This document shows positions 1 through 12,984 of a stretch of 64,000 bases of DNA, piece after piece. Under the pieces are notes generated by a model. The model did not search any database and was not told the DNA's origin. It saw only the letters and a program-made list of their open reading frames with translations. Both the position numbers and the translations under genes were made by a program. Numbering within the stretch: position 1 is the stretch's first letter; each line of letters starts with the position of its first letter. This DNA comes from Orientallactaga sibirica (taxonomy: Eukaryota > Chordata > Mammalia > Rodentia > Dipodidae): the NCBI GenBank assembly GCA_036365145.1, contig JAEOAD010000031.1, positions 12,558,001 to 12,622,000 of the forward strand. Reading direction: 5' to 3'.

Positions 1-604
1 ACCTTGACAAGAAAGACAGAAATGTCACTATGTAAAACTAGCATAGGTGTGTGTGCTGGCCTAGGTGAGCAGAGGGTTTCAGAAATAGAAACTCTACACC
101 CATTTTACCTACCTCTGGTGCCTTTAACCTCCTGGCCTGAGTTTTCCTCCCAATCCCTTCTAAGTAGGATACATGGGTGTGGATACTCCCATGTGTGGAT
201 ACGCCAAGAGAGTTAAGTCCCATTGTGATGTTCAGGTAGAAGCCTGACCGTCCTTACATATGACTGTCACTGAAGAATAAACCCAACCGTTAGGTATGCC
301 AGGGTGGATCTAAGTGGGCCTGGGCCCCCAGGTGAGCCTTGGCCAAATCTGGCCCAGCAGACTCCCACTCTCAGAAAAACACAAAGCTGCAAGTCTGGGC
401 ACAGTCCTGGCTTTAGCCCAAGCATGCTTTGTCCAGCTAAAGTCTTTGACAAGTTCCCCATTTGACACCAAAGTCTCACTGTTAGGAATTTGACTCAACA
501 AGCCCCACTACTGTGTGGTCTTCTCTAGGCTAGTTGGGCTCTTATGTGAGTTGTTGTGATGTTCAAACTTCCTGAGGAGAGTTGAATGCTAAGAGTTTCT
601 CTCC

Positions 605-647
<43 letters not shown>

Positions 648-2560
648 TGCTGTTGGCCTTGTTGCCACATAGTAGAGCTGTTGAGCCCTGACCCTGAGAC
701 AAGTCAAACTGACAAATACCTTTGCTGGTCTTCCTTCAAAAGGAAGATGGGCACACTTGGACAACTTCAAATTCCATAGCGGGTGTGTCCACACTTATGT
801 GTGCCTGGGCCACATGTTGCCTCTTCCCTGCCATATCCTATACATGAATTCTCAAGGAGCATATCTCTGGCATTGTTTGTGCCTTAACTTTGGAGAAATT
901 CATGAAGGTTTACCAGAAGCACGCATGCCCCCTTAATTCATGTACTTATTTTTGCATTCTGGATATTTGGGCAAGTCACAGAAAGTTCTGGAGCAATTGA
1001 TCCATTTTTTTTAATGAGTGTTTGGGCTGCTTCTGCATGACTAAGCAAAAAGTCTTTTCAAGAGAGGAGAATCTATTTCAAAAAGCTGAAGCCAACCCTC
1101 CCACTCCACAGGATCAGATAGGAGGAAGCACCACTGAGTCTCAGTTTCTGAGGTGACATTAATAACCTTTTGTAAAGGACAGATTTAAAAAAAAAGGTGA
1201 TGCCAACTATGTTCACATTCCTTCAGTATGTGTGTTTGGTCCATGCTGCCTGCTTTGGGAATATGGTTACCCTTTGGTGATAATTTACTCTGTATATTTC
1301 AGTGTGGAGTTATCGAAACCAAAATTCTGTCTTTATTTATCATAGGCAATGGGGGGTCTTCTTTGTTTAGAGTTGGAAAGGAGAATGCCTTCCATTGGAC
1401 TGTTACTCTAGAAACAGAATCTTAGCAGAAAAGCCATCAACCCTTAGCCAAGCTCTTACTCATAAGTAGAACCTGTCATGTTTGATGTGGAACATGGTAT
1501 AAATTTGAAGACTATTAACCTTATTTCTACTCTGGGGCTAGAATTATTGAGCACATCAAAGTTGGCTCTGCTTATCACTTTTCTTAAATGTTTGCAATAT
1601 TTGGCATGACCAGAAGCCTGAACATGCCAATCTATGCTGGCCAGTATTGTACTCTGTAGTAGACAGCCCCCGCCCCCAACACACACACACAGCAATCCAT
1701 GGGAAACACGTCAGGCCAGGATTTTTTCCCTCTCTGCCTATCAGGTGATTTCTGCTTCCAATTGCGCTTCTTGTGGATGGGTTCATGAGGACTGTTGAGT
1801 ACCAGCTCTCTACTAAATGAAAAGAAATCTTCCCAATCAAAGTTGCTTCTTATTCATCCTATTATCATTATTATAAATTTCTCTTTGCCATAAGAAAGGA
1901 AAACAAATCCTTGTTGAAGGACCAGAGTTTGTCCGTCAGAGCTGGGAAGAGAGTTGTTTTGTGGAGAAGAAAGAACGGGGTGCACGCAGATCAATTAGAG
2001 CGTTCACTTTTTATGACATATATGATGTTTATGTTTGACCTCTTTGCTAGGACCAGTTATTTTCTTATCTTATAGTTTTGAATTTTGAACTTTTAGTAAA
2101 TGCCATTTATTTTGGCTAGTTCCAAATATAACTGTCCTGAGTTAAAGTTACATGCAAGAACCCGGTTTAGCATCATGGTCTAGAGACAACTGGCTTACTG
2201 TTATGTTATGTCCCTAAAGAGAATCTTTCAGGAATAATGTCAGGCTGTTGCTTATATTGAGTTTTACCTCCACTGATAAGACGTGCTGTGAAGTGTGCTG
2301 AATGAGAGCAGTCCAGATCCCTGTTGTCAATGTAGGAAACCTCTAATGGCAAAACAAGGCACGGAGACATTGTTCTTTGTCAGCTAGGGCCCTCCTCTCT
2401 AGAGTGGGTCAATGTGAATGCAGTTTGACATCCATTCACATTTGTTTATGACTTAGTACCTCTGTTAAGCAAAACAAGATAGAAGACAAGTTCCCCCCAT
2501 TATCAAGAACCTGGAGATAAGTTCACCTGGAAACAGCCACAGCAGAATCCTGGTAACTAC
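1..2560. other. Single-copy intergenic DNA
   Basis: No gene, SINE or LINE was recognised. Only short simple repeats stand out, the main one being the CT run at 598-648. Several stops occur in every frame. Confidence 0.5.
598..648. repeat. (CT)n microsatellite
   Basis: About 50 bases of CT dinucleotides with one TT interruption. It is not attached to a recognisable SINE, unlike most CT runs in this window. Confidence 0.9.
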
Positions 2561-3025
2561 TGGAATATGTTCCAAGACACTCAATGATGCCTAAAGCTGT
2601 ATTGATAGTATCAACCATAAGTATGCTATGTATTCCTATACATACAATAAATTTTAATTTGCAAGTGAAGCACAGTAAGAAATTAACATTAATAAAACAA
2701 TTATAGTAACTTATTATAATTTTCCAGCATCATGACTCTTGCACTTTTAGGCACCTCTGTTATTAAGAAACATAAGGGTCACTTGGACATAAGCAATGGT
2801 AGGTGTCTAGTGGTAAGAGGGGAGCGTGAGCACACTGCACAGAGTGATGACTGACATACTGGGTAGCATGGAGAAGGCCCGCACAAGATTTCATTACTAC
2901 ACTCCCCAGAACAGCACACAGCTTTCAATGTACGAGTGGCTTATTTCTTGTATTTCCCATTAGATATTTTAGGACCACAGTTGACTGCAACTGAAGCCAT
3001 AGAAAGTGAAACCACAGATGGGGGT
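2561..3025 (+). mobile_element. Fossil Tigger/pogo-like DNA transposon (non-autonomous)
   Basis: Old and diverged. Diagnostic wording I recognise from these non-autonomous elements: a segment with GATGCCTAAAGC then TATACATAC...AATTT, a middle part ending AGATTTCATTACTAC, and a 3' end with GTGAAACCACAGATGGGGG, which resembles a decayed terminal region. No transposase frame is left. Confidence 0.6.
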
Positions 3026-3353
3026 TGGGGCTAGTGTAACATTATTCCCATTAAGGTTAGAAATACCTTAATAGACAAACGGTCCAACTTCTAATAAGCC
3101 ATTACAAATTCTTACCCCATAACTTAACCAGTAGACCAAAATAGCAGGTCCATAATTATTTACTGGGGTGACATTTTTAAAATGTGTATTTCTTGAAGGA
3201 TATAGGAAACTACTTTTCTCAGTTAATTGAGCATTTTAGAGTGATTTTCAGAAATGTGTTTATAAGCCAGGGGCATATGTAATTATATTTGTTTTCAGAA
3301 TGATTCAAGCTAAAAGAAAAGGCAGAGTCAAGTATGTTTTAAAAGTGAGCTTT

Positions 3354-3518
3354 GGGGCTGGAGAGATGGTGTAGAGGTTAAGGCACTTGCCTGCGAAGCC
3401 TAAGGACCCAGGTTTGATTCTCCAGGTTCCACGTAAGCCAGATGCACATGGTGGCACATGTGTCTGGAGTTCCTTTGTAGTGGCTGGAGGCCCTGGCATG
3501 CCCATTCTCCTTCTGGCT

Positions 3519-3562
<44 letters not shown>

Positions 3563-3586
3563 TGCAAAAAAATAAAATTAAAACTT
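3354..3586 (+). mobile_element. DIP SINE
   Basis: Near full-length member of the tRNA-headed family. It has a GGGGCTGGAGAGATGG head with a GGTTTGATTCTCC box B-like motif, a body GCCAGATGCACATGGTGGCAC, a long CT run (about 3522-3560) and an A/T-rich tail. The family belongs to the B2 superfamily and is transcribed from an internal pol III promoter when active. Confidence 0.9.
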
Positions 3587-3587
3587 A

Positions 3588-3714
3588 AGGGACTGAAGAG
3601 ATGGCTTAGCAATTAAGGCGTTTGCCTGCAAAGCCAAAGGATACTGGTTCAATTCTCCAGTACCCATGTAAGCCAGATGCACAAGGGGATGCATGCGTCT
3701 GGAGCTTGCTTTGA
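3588..3714 (+). mobile_element. DIP SINE, 3' truncated
   Basis: Begins GGGACTGAAGAGATGG immediately after the tail of the previous copy and stops after GTCTGGAGC. The 3' body, CT run and tail are missing. Confidence 0.85.
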
Positions 3715-3769
3715 GTTTTTTAGCTACCAAGTTCATTATAGGACAGAAGCAAGTAAGAGAAAACTAAGG

Positions 3770-4038
3770 AAAAGAGTGAGAGCTTTTCAGCCATGGACCA
3801 TAAGCTAAGGCACTGAATGACTTGAAGATGCTCAGAGTGAGCCTGAACTGTCCAGCCAGTGTAGTCAATTTATGCACAGGATGTCTACACATTAATGGGG
3901 ACTTATTTTAGAATACTTGAGATGTTTTAATAAACACCTTTATTTGTGAGAGAAAGGGGGATGGGGGAGGGGAGGGAAATAGCATGCACTTTTTGTATGT
4001 AAGTATAGAAGTTGTCAATAAAAAAAGAAAAAAAAGAA
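3770..4038 (+). mobile_element. LINE-1 3' UTR fragment
   Basis: G/A-rich tract (GGGGGATGGGGGAGGGGAGG) and the 3' end GAAGTTGTCAATAAAAAA, matching the end of the clearer LINE-1 tail at 59,260-59,345. Confidence 0.65.
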
Positions 4039-4201
4039 TAGATAAGTTTAATGTAGATAATGCTGTTACATGTAAGTAAAACAATCCAGCTATTGCTAAA
4101 GAAACTCAGTCATATAATTCTTAGAAAAAATACAAATATGTAACTAAATTCATGAGAGATGTTTTAACTCAAAAGTTAATACAAAAAAGATGACAACTCT
4201 T

Positions 4202-4382
4202 GGGCTGGAGAGATGGCTTAGCGGTTAAGGCTCCTGGCTGCTAAGCCTAAGAATGCCAGTTCCAATCTCCAGGTCCCACATTTAGCCAGATGCAAAGTGA
4301 TGCAAGGGTGCAATGCCGCACTTGACCACAAGGGTGTGCATGCATCTGGATTTCGTTCACAGTGGCTGAAAGGCCGCTGACA

Positions 4383-4427
<45 letters not shown>

Positions 4428-4437
4428 CAAAAAAAAT
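4202..4437 (+). mobile_element. DIP SINE, long variant
   Basis: Typical head, but the body carries an extra segment of roughly 25 to 30 bases (GCAAGGGTGCAATGCCGCAC...) before the GGTGTGCATGCATCTGG part. It shares this layout with the copy at 49,815, suggesting a subfamily. CT run at about 4390-4422. Confidence 0.85.
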
Positions 4438-4482
4438 GACAAGTCTTAAAATGATATCTTTTTAATAAAAATTTCGTTATGT

Positions 4483-4632
4483 GGGTCGGAGAGATTGCTC
4501 AGTGGTTAAGGCACTTGCCTGCAAAGCCCAATGACTGGGTTCAATTTCCCAGTACCTACATAAAGCCAAATGCACAAGGTGGCCCATGCATCTGGAGTTC
4601 ATTTATGGCAGCTGGAAGCCATGATGCACCCA

Positions 4633-4685
<53 letters not shown>

Positions 4686-4707
4686 CCCTTACAAATAAAT
4701 AAAATAA
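4483..4707 (+). mobile_element. DIP SINE with target-site duplication
   Basis: Flanked by ATTTCGTTATGT (4471-4482) and ATTTCATTATGT (4708-4719), 12 bases with one mismatch. CT run of about 45 bases before the AAATAAATAAAATAAA tail. Confidence 0.9.
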
Positions 4708-4719
4708 ATTTCATTATGT

Positions 4720-5455
4720 ATATTCTTTGTTCATGGTATCATGTTACATAGAACATTTTACTACAAGTATATAATATGCATTAGGCATATTTGCTTTGTC
4801 ACCTAGCATTTGATCTATTTTAGAAAATGTTCCATGTGCTGCTAAAATAAATGTATATTCTGCAGAATTTGGATGGAATTCCTGAAGCTATCCATTGGAT
4901 CCATTTGTTTCATGATATCATTTAATCTAGATGCTTCTCTGTTTATTTTTTATGGGGAATGCCTTGTCAATTGGAGAGAGTGGGGGTATTGAAGTTTCTT
5001 CTTACCATTGTGCTGGGATTAATCTCTGACTTTATATCTAGTACTGTCTGTTTAATGAAATTGGATGCACCCATGTTTGGTGCACATATGTTTAGAATTG
5101 TAATGGCCTCTTGTTAGTGTCTCTTTAAACAGTGTATAAAGTAACCTTCTTTATTTCTTTTGACTAATATTGGTTTGAAGTCTATATTATCAGATATCAG
5201 AACAGCAACATCTGCTTGTTTCCCAGTCTTAGAAATTTGACTGAAGTCCCATTTTCCATCTTTTTACTAAGACACCATCTGTCTTTTATGAAGAGGTGTG
5301 CTTCTTGGAAGCAACAACAAAGGATGCTGCTTTTTAGTCCATCTGCACTAACCTTGTGTGTTTGGGCTGGGGAAGTTAGACCATTTATATTCACAGGTGT
5401 TATTGAAAGGTGTATATTAATGATAAAGGAATTTTGGGTTCCTTATAAGCCAACA
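4720..5455 (-). pseudogene. LINE-1 ORF2 fragment, endonuclease start
   Basis: Read on the minus strand, 5394-5197 begins MNINGLTSPAQTHK and continues with CCCFQEAHLFIKDR. These resemble the start of LINE-1 ORF2 endonuclease (the NINGL and QE-HL motifs), including the catalytic Glu of the QE motif. Frames are broken by stops. The continuation toward 4720 is diverged LINE-1 wording of the same strand. Confidence 0.75.
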
Positions 5456-5879
5456 CACTGATAATTTGGGTGCTTCTGAATCCTGGTCCTATGAATACAT
5501 GGACAAGAGTAAAAGTACAGAAAGATTTTAATATAGCTTAATAAAACTTTAGGAGGACAAATAGAAGGAGGGCTTAAACCTAGAACATAAGAAAGGGAAG
5601 CAAGGTGGAGCTCTTGCCCAGGGAAGGAGGAGGAATAGGGTTTAAGAAGCCTACCTCAAGATTCAGTTCTGGGTTTTTTTTTTGTTTTGTTTTGTTTTGT
5701 TTTTTAATGGGAAGTGGCTACATAAGAAAGACCTAGGTCCACAGGTTATTATGGACAAAAACCAAATTTTACAAATTTTCCAGTAATCTTAGGTAAGGAT
5801 CAGAGTTTCTGTCCTCTAGGAAGGATGCAAGCTTAATCTAGAAATATTTCCTGGAGGGTGTAGCATCCAGGTTTCTGCA
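5456..5879. other. Unclassified insert between two LINE-1 pieces
   Basis: About 420 bases that do not read as LINE-1, lying between two minus-strand LINE-1 segments. Contains a (TTTTG)n run at about 5672-5703. It could be an old LTR, but I see no convincing ends or target duplication. Confidence 0.4.
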
Positions 5880-6395
5880 AGCTCAGTGACATTTTCTGCT
5901 TTTAGTCAAGGAAAATTCTCACCTTTGGGGTTCTTTTACCCTGACTGCCTAGCCAACCTCTTTTTCCTATCATTAATTATTCTGATTAACTTTGTAATGC
6001 TTGGTGGTGTTCTCTTCCTCTCTTACATTAAGCATTATTCAGGCATTGGTTATTCTTTTCTGTGGCCTCATATATGTGCTTTTCCTTCTCTTTAGTCCAA
6101 AGAATTCCTTCAAGTATTTTCTGTAAAACTGGATTAATGCTCATGAATTCCTTTAGCCTGTTTTTATAATGGAAAGTTCTTTCTCTTTCAACAGTAGGTA
6201 TTGAGTATAGTAATCTGGGTTGGCAGTTGTCTTCCTTAACTTGAAAGACATTATAAATTCTTGTAGCTTCTAAAGTTTCTGTTCAGAAATCTGTTGTTAT
6301 TCTGATGGGCCTGCCTTTATAAGTGACTTGATACTTCTCTTTTGCCGCTTTCAGTCTACTCTTTTGTTCAATATGTTTAGTACTTTAATTACAAT
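5880..6395 (-). mobile_element. LINE-1 fragment, 5' side of the copy at 4720
   Basis: On the minus strand this resembles LINE-1 sequence just upstream of and into early ORF2. The plus strand shows wording such as AATTCCTTTAGCCTGTTTTT and TCTGTTGTTATTCTGATGGG. Order and strand suit one copy split by the insert at 5456-5879. Confidence 0.6.
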
Positions 6396-6427
6396 ATAAT
6401 ATAATACAATATAATACAATATAATAT
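6390..6427. repeat. ATAATACAAT-type simple repeat
   Basis: Short AT-rich tandem repeat of units such as ACAATATAAT at the edge of the LINE-1 fragment. Confidence 0.8.
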
Positions 6428-6559
6428 CTGTCCCAGGGTCAAGAAGACACTCAAGATCTCTACCATGTCCAAGGTCAGCAAGCCTTCTTACTCCTGTCCA
6501 CATTTATCCTCCTTTCTAAGGTTCCTCGGTGTGTGGCTAACCAAGCACACCCCATATTC

Positions 6560-6905
6560 AGTTAGTGAGAGCATGTGACTACCTTCTCTCCAGAGTGAAT
6601 AGAAGAGGTATGGGCTCTTTCCAAGTAGCCATGAAAGCTACCAGGTGTTTTCCTATAAGTCCCATGAGCTAAAATGAGGCTGATAGTAACAAAATGGCTC
6701 TGGAAGCCCATTTGGTGAGTATGGCAGAGGTATCAGGCCCATTCAGGGGGAATGGCACAACACAGCACTTCCTCCCCTGCCTGCACTCTAGCAGACCAGA
6801 ACAGCTGTCCTATTATGTGAGAAAGGAATAAGCATCTACTGTGTCTATGGTAACTATCTTTTGGATCTGTTTGGTAAAGCAGCTTGGCTGGTCCTAACAT
6901 GATCT
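6560..6905 (+). mobile_element. MLT1-like ancient LTR fragment
   Basis: The 3' part has wording typical of old MaLR LTRs: ATAAGCATCTACTGTGTCTATGG followed by TTTGGTAAAGCAGCTTGGC and CCTAACATGAT. The start is uncertain. Confidence 0.45.
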
Positions 6906-9029
6906 CAACGATCTGAGTTTTCCTTTATTGTTCAACCAATTTTTAATTCATTCAATCAATTTTTAATTATTTACAATTTTGTATATTGATAACCTAGGGG
7001 AAGAGAGAGACAGGTGTAAATTTAAATGAAGGATTACACATTCACAAACTTTTGGTGATGTCAGCCTCTGTCAGGTGTTCCTCCATTTGAAATTGAAGGC
7101 CAATGTGGAAATTCACTCTAAGGAAGTATCGAGCTGAAGTCTGTCCTTCAACAAGAGGCTCCTAAGAGTCTCTTAGGTAGGGCAACTACTAGAAAGGGAA
7201 CTGGATGCAAACTGAATATGAAGCCAGTCTTTGCCCTAGAGAATACAGCATGCTTAAAAGCATCTGAGGTTTGTTGTAAGCCACAGTCCTGTCTTTCTGC
7301 ATGGCTCAGCTGGGTCTCAGCCCCCCAATGCCCCATGTTTGATGTTGACCAAAGTTGTTAATAGAATTTACTGAGCTATAGAGTAGGACTTCTGGATAAA
7401 TGGCCTTGAGCTGGACTTGATGTGTTCATCAGAGACCCATGTATGTGGTCCATGTGACTGCCTAGGAACAATGGTATTGGGTGCCAGAAAAGCAATTGAA
7501 TAGAGTGATCAGACAGGTTCTTACTTAACAAGCTACTTGGATAATTCTGATAGAATGCTAGTTGATGTGTGAGAGAGCAAAATCAGGAATTCTGGAAGGA
7601 ATTACAGTGCTTTCTTTGATTCCTCTTCTACAACTGAAGAAATGCTTGGTGTGTTTGCCATGTCTGGGGGGAAATGACAGAAATTTATGATGACAGAAAG
7701 GCTAGGAGATACCTGGAAAGAAAAGACTGCCCCTCAGCCAGCAGAAAGACATCTTTGTGAATCCTCCAGTGTCTCCAAAGCTTCCACTTTAACACACATG
7801 TAAAGTGTGTTAGCATGGTACATAGATCATAGAACCTGTTATATAGTCTCTTCCCAATTCCCAATAAAATATCCCCTAATATTCCTAAATTTAAGAGAAC
7901 CTTCACTTAACTGCTTTCTTCATTGTTGTAGGTGGCGAAGCACGCTCCTCAAGATGGGCAATTGTCCCTCCTCTCACAGGGCACATCATGCCTAATAAAG
8001 GTATGGTGCCTACTCTTGGCCCATCCATCTACTCTTAACTCTGAGTCACAGGAGCTTCACCAGATCTGAGGTGGTCCCCCCACACACACACTTCCCATAG
8101 ATAGTCTTCAGAGAAGGAGTGGGTGATGCCCCAGCTTCACCATTAACTGAAAGAGCCACTGCTCTTGAACCTATCACCAGGCTTAGCAAGTGATTACACA
8201 TAGGTGTACCTTGGAAAGGTATTTTAAATCTGGGGCCATAAAAGGGAATACCCTGTCTGCTTTCTCCCTCTGCCAGGGAGAAACGTCCCAAGTTCCAATC
8301 ATAACTTTTATTATATTATCAGGAGGGCTGACTTGGTGTTTATAAGGCCCTTGACTTTGTTGACAACCACTAGGGGTTCAGATGTACTAGTTCAGAGAAC
8401 AGTCAGAGGGTTGTATTGTTCTTCCTAAGAGAAGGGCATTCCCCCTCTTCATGGGAAAGGGGTTGGGGAACCAGAAAGAGGAGAGGCAGTAATGGTGTGC
8501 AGGGGAAGTAGACAAGTGATATCTGCAGACTGTCTGTGACTAAGTAACACATACACACACACAGTTTATTTTTTTTTAAAAAGGCAACAGCAGAGCCCAA
8601 ATAATGTTTGGTGTGATTACAGTATGTGGGGGAAATGATGTAAGTCTTGGTTTCTCAATTCTCAATAAGAGCAGCAGGAATTCAAGCAGAAGCCTAAGGC
8701 CAAAACTGGGAAAGAATATATGGTCTTTGGTCTTCTGAATATCTGTTGCCAGGACTAAGGTGATAAGGTGCTCTCCCAAGCTTGAGGGGACATGGAGTAC
8801 CCCCTCCCAGGACAGGATGGAGAGGAGGACCCATCCAATGGACAACTGCTGTCCGACACAGCAGTCTCACAGATGATAACTCATGTCTTAGAGGAACTCA
8901 TTCACTTAGATATTCTGAGAAGTGCTAAACTACAATCATGCAAATATGACTCTCACACATACCACTTCTTAGTCTGTGTGCTGGGAGGGAAAATGTAAAT
9001 GTGAAGCCCCAGGAGATAGTGCAGCTGAA
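6906..9029. other. Single-copy intergenic DNA
   Basis: No gene or young repeat recognised. Short A/T runs and one TTT...AAA tract near 8575 only. Confidence 0.5.
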
Positions 9030-9115
9030 TGAGGTCTGTCTCAATCTCTGCTCTAGTGAAATCAGACATGTGACCCCAGCAATGTCATTAACTGGTCTCA
9101 GGTCCTAATCTTCCG
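9030..9115 (+). mobile_element. MIR SINE fragment
   Basis: Contains GACATGTGACCCCAGCAATGTCATTAACTGG and CTCAGGTCCTAATC in separate short blocks, a decayed form of the MIR core (tgtgacc-ttgggcaagtcactta...). Confidence 0.55.
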
Positions 9116-9549
9116 GCCAAATGAACTTCTGCTGTGGCTCTCTTAGCTGACATCCAGACTGCCCAGGCAACAAGCCAGGCTGCCTCTAGACTGACTCTCC
9201 TCAACCCTGTTACAGCCTTCTTCCTTTGGTGCTGGATTGCTTTACCCCCTGCTATATCCTGCAGCTATAAACTAGGTAGAAGAAGTTCCCCAGTGTGCCA
9301 AAGGATAGGGAGAGGGAAGCTAAAGAAATGCTACACATGCCGTGCAGTACCAGGTAGAGTTATTCTCATACTAGAACAAGTAAAGTATTAGGGGAAGGCA
9401 GTCTGTAGAACAGAGAACAAAATTCTGCCCTAGGGACAGGAAAGTAAGAGATGCCCAAGCACATCCTTACACAGCAAAATGGGCCTGAGAATGTGAAATC
9501 TACATGAACATGGATTTGATCATTTTTTTTCTTTGCTCTACTTTGGAAT

Positions 9550-9632
9550 TTGGTATGCTCCTGGTGCCCAGCATAGGAGTTGGTACATAGTAGGTGCTCA
9601 ATAAATATTTGTGAAATGAATGAATGAATGAC
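9550..9632 (+). mobile_element. MIR 3' tail fragment
   Basis: Reads GTACATAGTAGGTGCTCAAT followed by AAATATTTGTGAAATGAATG, the usual MIR tail, ending in a short GAAT tandem. Confidence 0.6.
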
Positions 9633-12600
9633 AGAGTAGATAGACCCATTTCTTGAAAGTGGACCTATGTAATTATGAAGTTGAAGAGGACAAATGATAG
9701 CAGAGCTCCCCAGGCCAGTCCCCAGATGGTGGTGAGGTGGCTCGTTTCTAAAGGGTATGCTTTTCTTGTGGAGTCATAGGAGGACCGGAGGAGGCATGAG
9801 GCCTCCATCCGGTAATTGAGTGCAGAAGAGAGAGCCTAGTTTCCTTTGGCATCCAAAAGTGATAAAAGTCCAAGGCCAAGGAAATCTTTAGGAAAAAAAA
9901 AAGAGAGAGAGATTGAGAGAGAGAGAGAGAAAGAACTTGATCCTGTGGACCATCAGCATGGTCTTAAGTACCCCTGCTTGGATCTGGGCCTCTCCTCTGC
10001 GAGAAGACCTACAGCCCCCTTCAGTGCTCATGACTCTTCCTCTCTCCTAAGACCCTGTCTTCATGGTCCCTTTGGCAAATACAGACCTGCAACAGGAAAA
10101 ATTGAAGAGACTTGTTCTGAGGGACTCTTGAATAGCAACTGCTCTCCACCCAGGGCCCAGCACGCCCCACATCCACCCATATTCTCATCCTGTGTATCTC
10201 TGAGATAGGGAGAACCCCAAGTTAAAAGGGCAAGAGAAGTTGCTAAGATTTCTGCTTATAGAAATGGCCCACAAGGCAAGTGATATGATTCAGTGGAGCC
10301 CATTAGGAAAAGAAGGGCGAACACTTAAAAAGTAGAGAGCCAACTTCTCAAAGACATGAAAGCTAACAAGACAGAAAGCAAGTAGCGGGCTGAGGCGGTC
10401 ACAGAGAACAGAAGCATAAAGCCAGCTCCCAAAGCTGTTGTTGCTTTGAGAGCATTGGTGGACCTGGATGAACTGACTGTGAGACTGAACTGAGCTTCTG
10501 ATGGGCTCCTAAGCAGACTTCACAAGCCACGACCCAACCCACCCTGAATCGTTACACTCTCAGAATAAGGGTGAACAAAATAAATCAGCTCTCATGGAAC
10601 TTGCAGCTCAGCATCATGCTAATGCAGAGAATCTCCACTGATGAACTTAGATGGGATGACGGGGTTCTGGTAGTGTCACCCTGCAGGATAGCTGTCAGAA
10701 GCAGGGAACTGTCCTCTCCGAATGAAGACAGCATCATCTTGGGCCTTAAGTTATTGCTACAAAGAGCCATCCCGCAAGTCCTTCCTCACCAGGAAGCCCT
10801 GGTATGTACTAACCTTTACCTACAAATCTAAAATCTCATGGAAGCTGCCCCACAAGGAAGCTAATGCTGTCTGAACCATGGGATAGGAACAAACCTGATA
10901 CCTCTCCAAACTCGGTCAGCCCTCGCTGCCCACTTTTCTGGGATGAACCTGGTTCCAAATACGGGCTCTCGAAAGAATCTTTTGTATCATACTGGAGGCT
11001 GCTTCTTGTTAAGTAAATAAAGAAAAAACTCCAAGCTAGGCCCATTCAAACATACCACTCTCCTCTCCCACTCCCTCTCTCTCTCTCCCTCTCTCTCTCT
11101 GCCAATAGTTTTCCTCACAAGGAGTTATAATGTCCTCTTAGTTAGCAAGGAGCCCTGTCCCAGAGAAGAACTCTGACAACACTGGGAAGTTGGCTCTAGG
11201 CTCTTTGTTAGGGAAGTTTGCCCTGTGATGGACTCAGAACCACAGCCTACCTGTTAAACCATTTCTCCTGAGCCATGCTCTGGCCCTCTCCTCCCTAGTC
11301 AAGCTCTTGTCCCTTCCTGTCCCCTCTTAATTAGCTTCGAGGTTGATTATCTCTTGAGCTTGTATGGTCTACACCAGACAGAAGATAACCATCCCACCTT
11401 CCCTGAGAACACTCAGCATGACCACAGATTTTTAGTTGCTTAGTGTGTCTGCTTTGCTTAGCTTATATACTTTAAAAAAAAAAAAAAAAAAAAAGCCTGC
11501 AAAGGCAGAAACCAAGTCTTCTTTTTTGCTCTCAATTCCTAGTATATATCTGGCCCAGGGCGGGGTGAGAATCTACTTCGGGGTTGGGGGGAGGCTGGGT
11601 GTAATCACAGCCTCTCCCCTGTCAGGATCCCTTGCTTTCCAGAACGCAGGGGACCCTCTCCTTATCTTGCTTCATTTTCCTCCTCTTTTGTCTCCTTCTA
11701 TAGGAGACTTTCTCAGTGCCTGAGTACTTAGGGCAAAGCTCCAGCTGGCTCCATTCTCCTGTTTAAAAGCATCCTCAAAGTCCCGTGGAGGAAGGCCCCT
11801 ATAGGATAATATCCTTCTCCAGTGATACTATCATTATCACTATCAGAAGTGACCACTGGTCTGTCACAAGAGTAGATTGTAAGACACAGGCTTGGCAAAA
11901 AAGAAAAAAAGAAAGAATCAAAAGCTCCCATCTTTGCCCAATCCAAAGAGGGCACTGTGGGGATACCACAGACAGGTAAATAAGTGTGCAGGCAATGTCT
12001 GAAGAGCTGGCCCCTCAGAGAAAGAATCATGTTGTCTGGAGCCAAGAGGTGGGAAGTTTGATTGGGGTTGATGGCAGAAGGTAAGGGCCCAAGAGCTTGA
12101 GATGGCTAAGACTCCCAGAAGAGGGGGAACTCGCTATATGAAATGAACAGGGCAGCCTGGACTACTGGGAGTTTCATTTCTGGTTCCAGTTGCTGTGGGG
12201 TGGGTATGATTAAAGAAGTATTTAATACAAATGAAATACAAAAGCCAAAAGAGCAAAATGGGCACTAATAGAAGGTCAGACAGTGACCTGGGACAAAAGG
12301 GCCATTCCACTGGTAAGGGACACTGGCAGGTTTGAAGAAAGCCTAATAAAACACCCTTGTGAACAGGTGTGTTTCTACCATACACAGGCTGGCTCTCCCC
12401 CAGAAGATGCCAAGTTCCTCCACAAAGTCAAGATACTACCCCCAGATATTTCACATGATAGAGTATTGATTGTGTATTATTCCCAGCACAATGTAGTAAA
12501 CAGAGCAGATGTACCCAAGGCAGTAAGTAGGAAGCCCAAATAATCCCATAGAGTTACGTTTGAGTTCCCTAAATCTTAGGTCTGGATGGAACCTTAGCTC

Positions 12601-12729
12601 CCTAGTGGGTGACACTGCCACTTAAAAGCAGAAATTGAGCTGACCAGTTGACCTCAAGAAGTCCATGCAAAGGGCATGTGGCATGCTCAGGAACAAATGA
12701 CATCACCTAGGCAGACATAAAGGGGCTTT
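9633..12729. other. Single-copy intergenic DNA
   Basis: No gene or young repeat recognised. Local simple tracts: GA-rich at 9895-9935, CT-rich at 11066-11100 and a poly-A of about 20 at 11475-11494. The open frames found here are short and unlike known proteins. Confidence 0.5.
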
Positions 12730-12734
12730 GAGCT

Positions 12735-12920
12735 AGGAGGCAGAGCCAGGAAAGGACTTCAGAGAGCCTCCTCAGCTATGGCAAGAGTTTGCCCTTTAAA
12801 GAGAAGAATTTAGGCTTTTAATCTGTTAGCAAAGGGGAGCCAATAGAGACTTACCACTCAAAGGAGTGCCTGATCACAAAAGTGATTGGGCCAAACCCTC
12901 CTAAGGTGGTGTCTGAGGAG
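12735..12920 (+). mobile_element. Possible L2 LINE fragment
   Basis: Diverged text resembling the L2 3' region: TTTAGGCTTTTAATCTG, GGGGAGCCAATAGAG and GTGCCTGATCAC. Tentative. Confidence 0.35.
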
Positions 12921-12984
12921 CCCTAGAGCTGAGGCTCCAGTTAGGGAATTCTGCAAGCACTCAGGCTCGTGGATGCATGCCTTG

